Shown in pieces: positions 13,001 through 24,843 of a DNA stretch of 64,000 bases. The DNA is from Acanthopleura granulata (taxonomy: Eukaryota; Mollusca; Polyplacophora; Chitonida; Chitonidae). Numbering within the stretch: position 1 is the first letter of the stretch; every line of letters begins with the position of its first letter. Location: positions 3,541,499-3,605,498 of the forward strand of contig JABBOT010000005.1 in assembly GCA_016165875.1 (NCBI GenBank), given 5' to 3'. Below the pieces are notes generated by a model. It ran no database searches. It was not told where the DNA came from and was given only the letters and a program-made list of their open reading frames with translations. A program made the position numbers and the translations under genes.

Positions 13001-16000
13001 CGTAGTGATTGGCTGATTGTGCTGATCAGGTACATGTAAGCTGTTTCTTTGTTTCAGGTGAAACACGAGGCCAGCTTAAGCTTGAAGGCACTTGATGACA
13101 GAGAAGTCGATGGATTCGAGGCACTCTTTATGAAGCCAGTGCCGTTTCTGCAAAAATTTGATCATGTGTTTCAGTAAGTAACACATGGGTAGAATGTGTT
13201 AAAGAATTTAATGTGTTTGAATAAAGCTATACCGGTACATAATGAATGCCTAAGAAATCCAAGGTTTATTTATCTACTGAAAAAGGTGTTCATATATCAG
13301 CTCCTCTTATGGAATGTGCCAGTGAATAATAGGATATCCAAAATATCCTTATTCTAAGGTATGATTAAAGTGCCTTTTTTGTCCTTAGCATTTAAGGAAG
13401 GACAAAAACACTTTGGCAAGTTGTTAGTCGGTGTAGTTCACATCAGACAAATAGTTTAATATATATAGGTGTGAAAAAATAAAAATGAAAAATTTTCATC
13501 ATGCATCATTATAATTATTTGTGTTGTGATATGTTTTTGACTGTTTGTTTATTTCTTCACCCCTGCAGCATTGGTCATTTGGACGTGTTGAAAGAGGCAG
13601 TTCAGCTCCTCAGCTTGGAAGATAAATATTTAGACAGGGGAGGAAACTATGTTAACACATGTTTGTCTGCCCTGCTTGAACTTTTGTATAAGGCCTTGGG
13701 CCAGAGAATACATCTGATTCAGGTCAAAGGTCAACCAACACCACAGGTGGGTCGTGATGTCATGGATACCATTGCTCCGTAGCACACCATTACCAAAACC
13801 TGACAGATTCACTCTTCTGAAATATGAATTCCACTCAGTATGAAAGCATGTGTCCCTGTCCCTCACCAAAAGATTTATTGTACTAACTTAAACAGCCACA
13901 CCAATGTCCAAAATGTGTCTAAAAATCAAGGTGAAATGGTAAAGATTTAGATAGTCTGGATTGCTTTCTTAAATTGTCGAAAAACTGCAGTGTAGTAAAA
14001 CTGATGTAATAGGTTTTGGAGGAGAATACAGGAAGAAATTTTTCTGTCCTTTCCACTATACCTGGCGTGATGTTGTAGATGTATATCCACAAATAATGCT
14101 GTGCTTTCAAACACGTTTAATGTCATCCAGGCATAATTGTCTTACTCAATGTCAAATCTGCCTGATACGATGTCATGTAAGAAATATCTTGAAACATCAA
14201 GAAATAAACCTGGAAAGTTTTACAGACCCAGCCGAAGATTTTGTTTTTTGAGGAGCCTTCAGTTATATGGGTTAAATAGTGTCATTCATTGTAAATCCTT
14301 TTGAACCATGGAGTTAGATTTGTTCCATACAATTTCCTTCATGTCATCTTAACATGTCTACTCAGTTTCAGGAGGGACTGGAGTGGCACTTTAAAGCATA
14401 TAATCAACTGTGTAAACAGTGGTATGATACAGGCATTAGGCACATTCAACATGTCTCATCTTGCTTTTTACTGACTTCTGGTCCGACATGACAAATCAAA
14501 TCATGTGAGCTCATCTTACCTTCAAGTCTATCTGTGGTTGTAGTGTTGATGTGAAAATCGGCATTCAGTATTGTCTTGTTTCAGTGGTCAGTAGATGAAG
14601 ATGCCCCGCAGTGTGTACACGACAGGCTGACTGTCGGCCTGCTGTTGAACCCTGAACACTCCAGCAGTGTGTTAGAGAGAGGACCTCCAGCGAATTCTGT
14701 TCAGGTATGCAAGACACGGCCTTTATTTGTGACTGCGCTGTAGATAACTAGATGGCAGAGAGCTTAAGATAAACATTGCATCACATTTCAAGTGTGAAAT
14801 AGAATCACTTGACCACAGCCTTACTTGAAAGGATTGACTAGAGTTCACTTTCGTCCAACTAGAAAGTCTCGCCATAATATACCAGAGATACTGCTGATGT
14901 GGCAGGAAGCCGTAATTATTCATTCCAGCATGAAAATGAACAAAACGAATTTCTAATAATCTGAAGTCCATCAATTTTTAAATTTGACATAGGATCGTTT
15001 AACTGCAGCCTTCATTGAAAGTTTGGACTGTCTTCAGCTTCTTCCAACTTGAAAACAAACAAAATGAACTCGCAATGTAAATCTGAATTACTGGTTATGT
15101 GCTCAATTTCTGTGTAGTAAATATATGAATAAATCAGATAAGAGTTGATTTTAAGTTGCTAAGAGCATTGAGTTTACCTTTGTTCTCCGCTCAGGCCAAG
15201 GAGTTCCGTAACTTTTGGGGTGACAAGTCAGAGTTACGACGCTTCCAAGATGGAGGTATCTGTGAGGCAGTTGTCTGGTCCGGGAACACAGTAGCAGCCA
15301 AGCGTTTGACTCCTGCCACAGTCATCAAGCATATCCTCAAAAGGTATTCTGTAAATCTAGTTTTGTAACAGTTCTCCATATGTTTCCCATAAATTTAGCT
15401 ACAGTTGAAAAACTCACCAGATGGATGGTCTTTTCTGTGTACTGTTCACCACTGTATGGCTGACATACAGCAGATGTGGCATAAAGCCATGATTAATCAA
15501 TTCTCTTTATTGGACATAATTTAAAAATATGTAAAATTAAAAAAGCCTGGATTTGACGTCTTAAGAATGTCTATGCAGCACATTTTGATACCATGTTCCC
15601 TGACTGCTCAAGCAATCCCTTGTTCTGTACAGATATATGCATAATAATGAATTGTGCATCCAGTTAGGTCATGTGTCATTGACATGGCTGAAAATGCTCT
15701 TGATCAGATAACGCCTTTGTATCTCCATACACTTACATCTTCACAGGCATGCTGGGATACCAAAGAAAAATGTGACGTATATTGGTGGTCAGTTTGACGG
15801 CATCCTGAGTGATAGCCACAAGGTCATCCCTTCACATTCAGTAACCACGGGTGAGGAAGGTCACATGACTGTGTTAGCCAGCTACGAGGAGCTGTGTAAG
15901 ATGTTACGAGGCTTTAGTGACCTGCCGCTCACTATCAATACCATCCAAGGGACATCACCCATTTTCCGATTCACAGAGGTATGTGCATATGCTTATAAAT

Positions 16001-19000
16001 GGTGAACTTGTGCCAGACAATTTCTTTGTTTAATAATATTTAAAATTTTATGGTCAGCTTTTTCATTCAGAAGTTTCCAAGAAGATTATGTCGACTAAGA
16101 AGAAGCTTTAAAATTTTATAGGCTATGTTTTATGGTGTCAGTGATTTTATAGGCTATGTTATATGGTGTCAGTGATTGTAAATGGTGTGAATTCATGGAA
16201 ACTGCACATGGACATGGCGTGAATTGTCCAAGGTTTAAATCTGTTTTCTCTGTGGCCATCTTTGTGTGAAATTCCTATTGGTTCACACATTTTCACATCT
16301 TTAAGTGAAATCATATAATATTCAGGATGAATTGTTTGCTGTTTTGTTTCTGAATGTTAATGATCTTAGTACAAAATAACTAGGCTGGATTCTGACTCCA
16401 CACATTACAATGGTGAGAGCATAAAATCCATCAGCACAAATTGAAGTGTTTGTCCTAGGAGCAGTCGTGTCATGAACATGTCAGTTCACCGTGGTTTTGA
16501 CATTTGATACGTTACAGGTTTTTCCTCCCCATTCGTGCTCATCAGGTGAAAAGAGTGATGTTAACCAGTCTAAAGCCGTCAAAGGCTCAGCCACGTGGAC
16601 ACCCGTCCATACAGGTAAGTGACTAATTCTGACTGTCATTATTTGTTTTTCGTCAGCATCTGTGTCCAGTATAAACATGAATTGTTGCCAGTCATGACTT
16701 TCATGACTGCCATTGACTCTCTCACTGAGGACTTTGTGGTAGTCCATTGGAAGCCTGGATCTGTAACCTTCTGAATTCAAGCACATCAAACTAGAAATGG
16801 ATTATTTCATAAGAGATTCTCATGTCTTTAGAAAGACTATCTAAGCCTGTTGAATTTTCGTCACCCACACATTATTTCCAGCTGGTTGCTAGGAGACAGT
16901 GACGTGCTCTTACATCAAGAATATTACAAAAATAATAAATAAGTGTCATCAGAAAGGAAAATAATTCAAATTCTGGTTGGATATTGCCTGCACATGTACT
17001 TCAGCAGTGTCAAACTCAGACAGGTGTGAGTTTGGGTACAAATTAGTGAGACAGTAATTTTCAGACGTTTGTCTGTGTTCTAGTGGTTTGCTTGCTGGAG
17101 GGCAGTGGCAAATGGCCGGAAGATAAGGAAGCCATCAGGCGGCTGAAAGCTGCGTTTTACATCAAGATGGGAGAGCTGTTGAGAGAGAAGACTCTGCAGG
17201 TCAGGGTCCAGACAAACCATGTTGACGTTTGCAAGGTGAGTAAGTGAATAAATTCAGTTTTAGTCCAGATATTATTTGTTATTTTTCAGTTTTTGAGAAA
17301 TGAACTCCAAGAGGAGGGTTTGTACTGAAGAGTAGACAGGCATTAGAAGTTATTGCGTAACACTGTGGCAGCTGTTGTTGTAAATTTAGTTCATTAAATT
17401 TCATTATATATGAAACTTTGCCTTTGTGCAATGTACCCTTGTAAACATCACTTATTTATTTTTCTTGAGAATTTTATGGCATTAAAGTGTACCCTTTCAT
17501 TCATGTTGATAAAACCTGCTTGTTTTTACTTGTGCGATTCACCTGTGACCTTCCTCTGTTAACAGGGTGGATTTGTTTTCCGCCTAAAAATTGCATACCT
17601 GCATGAAATCACTGTTCTGAAAACGGTGAAAACTCCAGAGGGAATGGTACAGATGAGGGACACGGCGCAATCAGTTGCACTAGAGAGGGAAATGGTCACT
17701 CTGCCTAAACTGACCAGTACGCTACATGGGTAAGGGGTCAGGAGTTGTCAGACGAAGTCTGTAAGGAGAGTTGCACGTTTTATATCTGGTGAAGAGATCA
17801 CATTTGATTTCGCCCCATATTTATTGATGCATTTTCTGTGTGCTTTAAACATTACAGGTGTATATCATGCTGTCATACAATAACAGACAGAATATTAGAT
17901 ACATAAATATGTATCTTTACAGTTTGAAGACATACATATGACAGCATTGCAAAATAGATTCACGTTACCATTGTGACATAATACTATTACTTACACAGAG
18001 AAGTTAATTAAGCACACAACCCCCCCTTTCACTTTGGGCGATTTTTTACACAATTTTAATGATAACACACATACATATCTGTCATCACTTGACATTGCCA
18101 TCGTTTCACATCAAAACCAGTGATGATAGAAATGCATGTGTGCTATCATTAAAACACATGGACTTCAATCATTTTGTTGTTTTTCATTACCCAAAAAGTC
18201 AGATGTGTACAAAATTGCCATAGTGAATGGTGGGAAGAGGGGATGCTTAATTAAGTTCTTTGTATATAGTGTTTTGGAAGCGGTGTTTAACATTGTAATT
18301 GCCAGTGATTCTGTATGATTGTGGATCAATATTGTAATTCCCCTGCTCTCACTGCTAGGGGAGGGGGTGGCGGGGGGGGGAGCCTTGGCGGCAAGAAACG
18401 GTTGACCACCCTCCCGAGGTTCTTTATGTCAAACACTTGTCTACCAAGGTGGTATACATCTCTGTGAGTCACATGTGAAATTATAGTCAGCAACTTGCCA
18501 AAGGCCTGTGGTATTTGCCGTGTACCCAAGTTTCCTACACCAGTGCACCAGACTGCCGTTGTATTACTGAAAATTTTGTTGATGGTGTTGAGCAACAATT
18601 AAGTAAAGAAATACCTCAGTCTTGTAATTCCAGTTTCTGTATGATTTTCCTGTAGCATCCAGCAGAGGCACAACACCTTCAGCGTGGTTGCGCGCCTGGC
18701 TAAGCGCTGGCTGTCTGCTCAACTCATGTCTGATTACCTGAGTGAAGAGGCTGTGGAGCTCATAGTGTCTCACCTGTACATCTCCCCTGCCCCATTCTCA
18801 CCTCCCAGGTAAGCTGTGGACTTCGTGGTGTCTCACCTGTACATCATACCTGCCCCATTCTCACCTCCCAGGTAAGCTGTGGACTTCGTGGTGTCTCACC
18901 TGTACATCATACCTGCCCCATTCTCACCTCCCAGGTAAGGTGTCGAGCTGATAGTGTCTCACCTCTACATCATGCCTGTCCCATTCTCGCCTCCCAGGTA

Positions 19001-21672
19001 AGCTGTGGAGATGACGTGTCTCACCTGTACATTAACCTGTCCCATTCTCACCTCCCAGGTAAGCTGTGGACTTCATGGTGTCTTACCTGTACATCATACC
19101 TGCCCCATTCTCACCTCCCAGTTAAGGTATGGAGATGATGGTTTCTCACCTGTACATCACACCTGCCCATTCTCACCTCCCAGGTAAGGTGTCGAGCTGA
19201 TAGTGTCTCACCTCTACATCATGCCTGTCCCATTCTCGCCTCCCAGGTAAGCTGTGGACTTCATGGTGTTTCAGATGTACATCACACCTGCCATTCTCAC
19301 CACCCAGGTAAGGTGTGGAGCTGATAGTGTCTCACCTGCACATCACACCTGCCCCATTCTCACCACCCAGGTAAGGTGTGGAGCTGATAGTGTCTCACCT
19401 GTACATCACACCTGCTCCATTCACACCTCCCAGGTAAGCTGTGGAGATGACGTGTCTCACCTGTACATTAACCTGTCCCATTCTCACCTGCCCCATTCTC
19501 ACCTTCCAGGTAAGTTGTGGAGCTGATAGCATCTCACCTGCTCCTCACACCTGCCTCATTCTCCTCTCAGAATACCATGGCTACACTGTTCGTAGAAAGT
19601 GATATTAGTCACCTGAAGTTTTGGTCATGATAATCTTAACATGTCTGTCTGTGATTGTGGTACCTTCAGCAGTATCACTTAATACTAATATAATAATAAT
19701 CACAACTCAACTTTGTGCAGTATTCCTGTTGTTGAAAATAACTTTTCCTTGTATAATATTTATTTATTGCATTGCAGCTTTATGCCATAATCAAGAATTA
19801 TTTTGGGAGGAAACCTGGCCTCTGTACTGTTTGAACAAAACAAATTTGAACTCAGTTGTCCCCCTTGTTTGATGGTAACATAGACTCAGTCCTCCTTGTG
19901 TGTTTTTCTCCACAGCTCTCCTGTGTGTGGGTTGTTGAGGTTTTTCAGGCTCATGTCACAGTTTGATTGGAGAGCTAACCCACTCATGGTCAATCTTAAC
20001 CAGGCATTTACTAGTAAGTGTTGATATTTCCTTCTTCACTTAACTCTTTCATGTGGGTACTTACACAGGTCCAACTAGGACATTATGACAGTAGAGTGCT
20101 GTCCCTTTGTCTGTTTATGACAGAGTATGAGGAAATGTGTTCAACTGAGTTATGTTTATAATGGACTTGTGTGTGACAATGAAAAGGCAATAATATGCTA
20201 ACAGTTGTTGTGATTTTTACAAGGGAAGCCATTACATTTCATTTCTAAGACACCGATGTTTTGGTTAATCTGTGTTCCTAGGGCCTTGGTCTCCATAAGA
20301 AGTCAGCAGGGATTATATTGTGATAATTCAGTAGCTCATATCTAGTCCTTTTAGGACGTTTCTGTAGTCATTTCATATCACACCAGAAATGTCCAGAAGT
20401 TTGTCTTCAGATGATGTTCATGTGATCATGTTGTTTCTTCTCCCTCAGAAAATGATTATACAGAAATCCCTTCACAGTTTACCAAAGAACGTGCCATTTT
20501 TCCGGCCATGTGTATCATGACTCCACTGGACAAAACCACATCACCCTGGACACGAGAGAATCCACCAGCCCAAATAGTTCACCGTTTGACTCTCTTGGCT
20601 CGAGAGTCTCTGGCCTTACTGATGTCACAACTGAATCAGGGGTCACAGGTCGACTATAAGGTGAGACCAAACAAGTAAAGAGAAGTTGAAAAACATTTTC
20701 TCTGCAAAATGTAATGTTTCATTTTGGATATCCTTAACAGAAGAGCCTCTGCAAAGTCAGAATTTAAGTAGACATTGTGATTTGATATGCTACAGCATGT
20801 ATTCCGACCACCTCTGGACATGTATGACGTTGTGATCCATCTGCGACGCAAACACCTTCCCAGAATTCATCAGGCAGTTGATTTGACCCCTGATGTCATC
20901 CATGGTGGCCAGAGTAACATCAGTTCTCAAGAAGGATTTCCTGTGACAGAGTTTGATCCTCTGAGATGTTATCTGCAAGAGTTAAGGGTATGTAGTTTAG
21001 CTCCTTCAGTTTCATCACTCCAGTCTTTGGTAGTATTGGCTGCTGTCCCATTGGGAAATGACCTTCATTAGTTGTGACACATGTACATCTACCGTTTAGA
21101 ACTTGACGTTCAGTTTTAGTTTGCTCATGGTGGGGTTCTCTCTGTTTCAGGACACTTATGGTGACTTGGCACTGTTTTTCCACGACAGATATGGTGGCAG
21201 CCTTGTGGCTGTGTTATGGAAACCCCAAATATTTCGGTGTCAACCATTTAAGGTAAATTTTACATCTCAGCTGAGCTTTCATTAGCCCTCTCATTGCTGT
21301 GAGCATCCAATATAAGTTAAGGCTTTTGTAAGACAGACATTAATTCCTTCAGTTTAGCAACATTTGGTGACTTTCCTAGTTTCAGAAGTGTACAGGTATG
21401 TCAGACCAAAGATGGTCTTTTAATAGATGTCATTTTTTTAGATGATGTTGAACACATTTGTACATGTAAGTGAGGCCCTTGATGCTGACCTTTGTTTGAC
21501 CTTTTGTTGTCAGGTAAACCAGTTAAATGGCCGAATGGTTGACATGAACTCAGTCTCACACAAGGACGCGAAGACTTTACCCAATATAGAGGCCGTGTTG
21601 GAGGATTTCCGTCTGCTGGGAGGTGGCCTTGTGGACCGGCTTGAAACAGGAACAAAAAAATGGAAAGATTAA
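7047..21672 (+). CDS. NOL6: Nucleolar protein 6 (Nrap / Utp22 orthologue), 22 coding exons
   Basis: Exons: 7047-7898, 8286-8402, 9188-9370, 10033-10201, 10550-10690, 11409-11572, 11759-11879, 12567-12730, 13058-13173, 13569-13746, 14585-14704, 15195-15343, 15747-15978, 16518-16614, 17084-17235, 17566-17729, 18656-18808, 19916-20013, 20449-20660, 20796-20987, 21151-21252, 21514-21672. Phases agree at every junction and give about 1344 aa, against about 1146 in human. NOL6 is a small-subunit processome component in the nucleolus, needed for early 18S pre-rRNA processing. It is built from inactive polymerase-beta-like and PAP/OAS1-like domains. Visible family signatures include NEELHQLKEAENLFHSSLFR (residues about 262-281), the G-S-Y-L-L-D-T-C fold motif (about 362), KVWLRQREL (about 532), FWGxKSELRRFQDG (about 780), VARLAKRW, FRPPLDMYDV and the C-terminal PNIEAVLEDF. 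The extra length is a Lys/Asp/Glu-rich N-terminus in exon 1. The ATG at 7047 follows an acceptor-like TTTCAG; an in-frame ATG at 7038 is the alternative. Intron 17 begins with a splice-donor array. Confidence 0.95.
7245..7460 (+). repeat. Coding minisatellite in NOL6 exon 1 (Asp/Ser/Glu-rich)
   Basis: Imperfect units of GACAGTGAYRAWGAYGATGAA type repeat about ten times and encode D-S-D-K/E-D-D-E stretches. Unit lengths stay multiples of three, so the frame is kept. Acidic low-complexity segments are common in nucleolar proteins. The minus-strand frame through it (poly Ile/Val/Phe) is a shadow. Confidence 0.75.
8403..9187 (+). other. NOL6 intron 2
   Basis: The intron joins the CAT-GAG end of exon 2 to the acceptor CTTTCAG. 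It holds short open frames in both directions, none with coding features. Nothing else notable was seen. Confidence 0.5.
10840..10871. repeat. TA/GATA microsatellite in NOL6 intron 5
   Basis: A short run of ATAGATATATAG followed by (TA)n lies inside intron 5. It is simple-sequence DNA with no link to the splice sites. Confidence 0.8.
14740..15700. repeat. Dispersed repeat fragments in NOL6 introns 11 and 12
   Basis: Two segments (around 14880-14960 and 15465-15530) share a CAGCAGATGTGGCAtAAAGCC / GCTGATGTGGCAGGAAGCC block followed by an ATTAATCAATTC-like tail. A third segment near 15000-15070 resembles the part before it (CAGCCTT..TTGAAAG..CTTCCAACT). They look like decayed copies of one SINE tail. 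The match is by eye and partial. Confidence 0.35.
18809..19570 (+). repeat. Tandem array of exon-17 end plus 5' splice site (about 12 units of 63 bp)
   Basis: Starting at the exon 17 donor, the last 50-odd bases of the exon and its GTAAG donor repeat head to tail. GT positions are 18809 (used), 18872, 18935, 18998, 19059, 19184, 19247, 19308, 19371, 19434 and 19510. The copy near 19122 has CAGTTAAG instead of CAGGTAAG. Unit lengths are 61-63 bp, except one of 76 bp that contains an internal duplication. The first two intronic units are identical, and units ending at 18998 and 19247 are identical, pointing to recent and higher-order duplication. Each unit reads TCTCACCTGTACATC..CCTGCCCCATTCTCACCTCCCAG|GTAAG, so it also offers a pyrimidine tract plus CAG next to the donor. 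A final partial unit lacks a donor. Confidence 0.92.
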
Positions 21673-21960
21673 TGTCATATTTCCAGGAAAAGGTGCCATG
21701 TTGAGCCGAGATGTTTGTGAGACATGATATATATGAATTACATCGAAGAGCATCTTATACTTGGAACTTCTGTCTATATGCCTTATGAATTTGTTTTACA
21801 TGTGAATGTATGTGAATCACTTGTTAATGATGGATATCGTACATATGGGTAGAAACTGCTAATCGCAAGGTGGAGGGAGGAGGAGGGGGCAAGGTATAAA
21901 ATTAGAGAAGGGTCCAATGACCAATTATTAAAGTAGCAAAAAAAGTGGTTGGCATCGGTG
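21673..21960 (+). terminator. NOL6: NOL6 3' UTR with candidate ATTAAA polyadenylation signal (21927-21932)
   Basis: No AATAAA is seen soon after the stop at 21672. The common variant ATTAAA occurs about 255 bp downstream and is followed by a GT-rich stretch (AAAAAGTGGTTGG). This is the best candidate cleavage signal; no transcript supports it. Confidence 0.35.
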
Positions 21961-22474
21961 TGGATTCAGTCTTAGCTCAGAAACCCTTTCCCATCCTCAG
22001 ATTCTGTTGCCCACCAAGTGGATTTAAGTCCGTATAATACTGCTGCAAATATTTGTGCTGTGTACAAGTGTATTGAAAAATAATTAATAATAATATGTTG
22101 CAAAATTATCTTAGAAAACACTGTTATTGACATGTTGTCACTAAAGCTGTACTGAAGTTAGAATGGAAAACATCACATATCCACAGCATCAGTCATATGA
22201 CTATTGACCCGGAACTATTGACCCGGAATTTAGGTTGATGGCTGGTATGTGAATGTCGGTTTCAGTGCCTAGGTTTAGAGAAACAGAATTGATACTAATA
22301 GAAGGAAAGTTAAGACAGTAGATCCCTTAATCTCATAGTTTCACATAATGTTCCATAGTTCAGCAAGAGCCACTGGCTTCAGTAGTTGTCTGTTTAATAA
22401 CATCACAGGCTTGATAGTTGAAGTGGTTGCAGTCAGTTGATTCTCAAATCAGTGTTAGGTTGCTTTGTCTGTGC

Positions 22475-22615
22475 CTTTATTTATTTATTACATTTTTGTA
22501 TAACACCTCACGTAAGATTTTTTCTCTTATACAAAGGCTGTCAGCTTTATGGGTGGAGGAAACCAAACTGCTTGGCATAAACAACCAATGCTTGGCAACT
22601 TTGACCTAGTATGCC
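22475..22615 (-). repeat. Diverged SINE tail copy
   Basis: The plus text TTTATTTATTTATTACATTTT..ACACC..TTCTCTTATACAAAGGCTGTCAGC..GGGTGGAGGAAACC aligns by eye to the fuller copy at 60141-60403. It is strongly eroded and lacks a recognisable tRNA-like head. Confidence 0.5.
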
Positions 22616-23204
22616 ACACATGACGAACAGATATGGACACCATATATGGTAGACACTTTCAGCGTAAACTGTAACACGAGCAGAGCCTTTACATTGCCAA
22701 TATAATATTTTGTTGTTGTCATGGCAACTTCATATCAGAAGAATGATTGTCAACCGTGATGCAGCCTTCATGATAACACGACGTTACAATGTCATACCCT
22801 TGGGTTCTTTTCAAACTCGTCTACTGGTGGACAATTGGTCTTCAACAAACTTTTAAACTTTGTAGTCGTGTGAGCATTCCTGACTGACTATTATCACCAT
22901 GGCAATATCAACAGTGAGAGCGGGGAAATACACAAAAGCCTGACCAAGGCCAAGACCGGAATATGTACCTCTTAAGTCCATGTGAAATACTAAAACAATG
23001 TACAGGAAATCCTACCGAATAGAGCTTACATCACACTTTAAAATTATTAACAAAGCTAACCTCTATTAGATGTTATTTTGTTCATACCATTGCCAGTACC
23101 AGTGCCACCAAACTGACAGGCCATGCTGAGGACACGTCATCCCAATCAATGAGAGTATGCTGACCCTTCCTTTATCAGTGCTTGGTCTACACTGTTATTT
23201 GGTG

Positions 23205-23345
23205 GTTGTCACACATCATAGACGTTTCACTTATACAACGGTGGCGAGTATTATGATGGGAAGGAACTGGACCTTCCCACATCCAGCCGAAGAGGAAGCC
23301 AGCATCTGTAGAGTGATGGTGAGCAGCAAAGAAAGGAACGAGTTG
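23205..23345 (-). repeat. Diverged SINE copy (internal part)
   Basis: The stretch ACGTTTCACTTATACAACGGTGGCGAGTATTATGATGGG..CCTTCCCACATCCAGCCGAAGAGGAAGCCAGC follows the same order as the element at 60141-60403 (TTTCACTTATACGACGGTGACCAGG.. ACGGTCGAAGAGGAAGCCAGC). The ends are lost. Confidence 0.6.
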
Positions 23346-23558
23346 GCCGGTTTTAAAATTGTGGCTTCCCTAGACTTGGTTTAAAACTTAGGTCTCATTG
23401 TCAGAGTGAAAGAATTATTCTCCTCGGCAGTAGTTCAGTGACATCAGGGTGACTCTGTTGAGGGGCAAACACTGTAACCACTTGGCCAGCATAGCATAGT
23501 AACTTTAAAATAGAAGTTGAAAGCTTCAAAACTCAGGCATTTATGTATTTGAAATTGT

Positions 23559-23564
23559 TTTATT
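23559..23564 (-). terminator. Candidate AATAAA polyadenylation signal of the CREB3-like gene
   Basis: TTTATT on the plus strand is AATAAA on the minus strand, about 1.28 kb past the stop codon at 24844. No closer canonical signal was seen between the two, so the gene probably has a long 3' UTR. The convergent NOL6 3' end lies only about 1.6 kb away. Confidence 0.45.
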
Positions 23565-23601
23565 AACAATTATTCACATTTATCATCAGCATTGTTACCA
23601 A

Positions 23602-23880
23602 CAGGACAGAGAAAAGAAGACAGATGAAGACATAAACAATTCTGAGCACAGAAATAATATATCAGAGTGAAGTTGTACGAAGAAAAGCACAGAGAAAAGA
23701 AGAGAGATAGACATGCAGACACAAACATAAACAATTTTGAGCACAGAAATAATATATCAGAGTGAAGTTGTACGAAGAAAAGCACAGAGAAAAGAAGAGA
23801 GATAGACATGCAGACACAGACATAAACAATTCTGAGCACAGAAATAATATATCAGAGTGAAGTTGTACGAAGAAAAGCAC
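23602..23880. repeat. 95-bp tandem repeat, about 3 copies, in the CREB3-like 3' UTR
   Basis: The phrase CATAAACAATTCTGAGCACAG and its following sequence recur at 23631, 23726 and 23821, exactly 95 bp apart. The copies are nearly identical (a few substitutions), so the duplication is recent. It lies in the presumed 3' UTR of the minus-strand bZIP gene, and the open minus frames through it are shadows. Confidence 0.85.
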
Positions 23881-24843
23881 TTTCAAGAACAAAAAAAACA
23901 AAAACAAAAGAGAACCCTGAAGAATTTTAGATTTCCTGTGGAAAGTTGTAGAACTTGTCCATCAATGCACCTGAATCTGCTAATTGTGAACAGGTAGTTT
24001 CCAACATGCTTAAACAGTGAATACAGATATTTACATCACAGGTTTGGCCAAGTCAAACCTGCACGGAGGTGAAACTATGTACAAATGAGAAATGAAACTG
24101 ATGAAGTCTACCTTCAGGTTTCATAATGCAATGCCTAATGCAGAACTAACAAGTGCAACAGCAGTGTGCATTAATCCATAACATCCACATGTATCATGGA
24201 CAGGATGTCATAAATTTAAGTAAAATTTCTGTTGCAAAAACCAGAGGATTTACATGTCGACAAAATTACAAATTATCATTAATAAAGTTCTGTTTGTTCT
24301 TTGTGTTAACACCTGACAATTTGATCACAAGAGCATCAAATCTGGCAACACAGGTAATGACCATGTTCAACATGAAGCAATTCACCTGTAAAAATAGGTA
24401 AAGTATGGAAAAAAAAATTCAAACGGGCACGGATAATTTACAGGTAATTATTGCAAGCCCCCAAAAAATAAATTGTTTTGTTTCCATTACAGGACGGTGC
24501 CCTCTACTATTCTATATATATATCTAAGTGAGATCTAAATAGAGGCAGTGCCATGTACATGCCGCAATACTACACGCATCTAGTCCAGTTAAATTTAATG
24601 TCAGTTTGGCTGGCAAACCACTATAAAATCCTGGCAATACTGTTACAAATGAAGCACATCACTACCTAGGACAAGCCCTGCATGTGCATGATAGACATTT
24701 TAAACATGACAAACCTGTTATCACATGTGCGAAGATCACATGACATCCATGACAGGTACACAAAGTACCTAAATAAAATATATGTACATCAATATTAATA
24801 GCTCTGAGTAACATAAAAAGGTTTTAAAGATAAACCCATTCAG

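Noticed and set aside
13367..13414. Hairpin AAAGTG..TGTCCTT / AAGGACA..CACTTT in NOL6 intron 9
   Set aside because: The arms are interrupted and low-complexity, and nothing ties it to splicing or a mobile element.
18814..19526. NOL6 array units read as extra coding exons
   Set aside because: No unit has the upstream exon part, each would end in an in-frame TAA, and the orthologous protein continues directly from exon 17 to exon 18.
23570..23907. Two overlapping minus-strand frames rich in Phe, Leu and Cys
   Set aside because: They exist only because the 95-bp repeat has no stops in those frames; they contain no independent coding signal.
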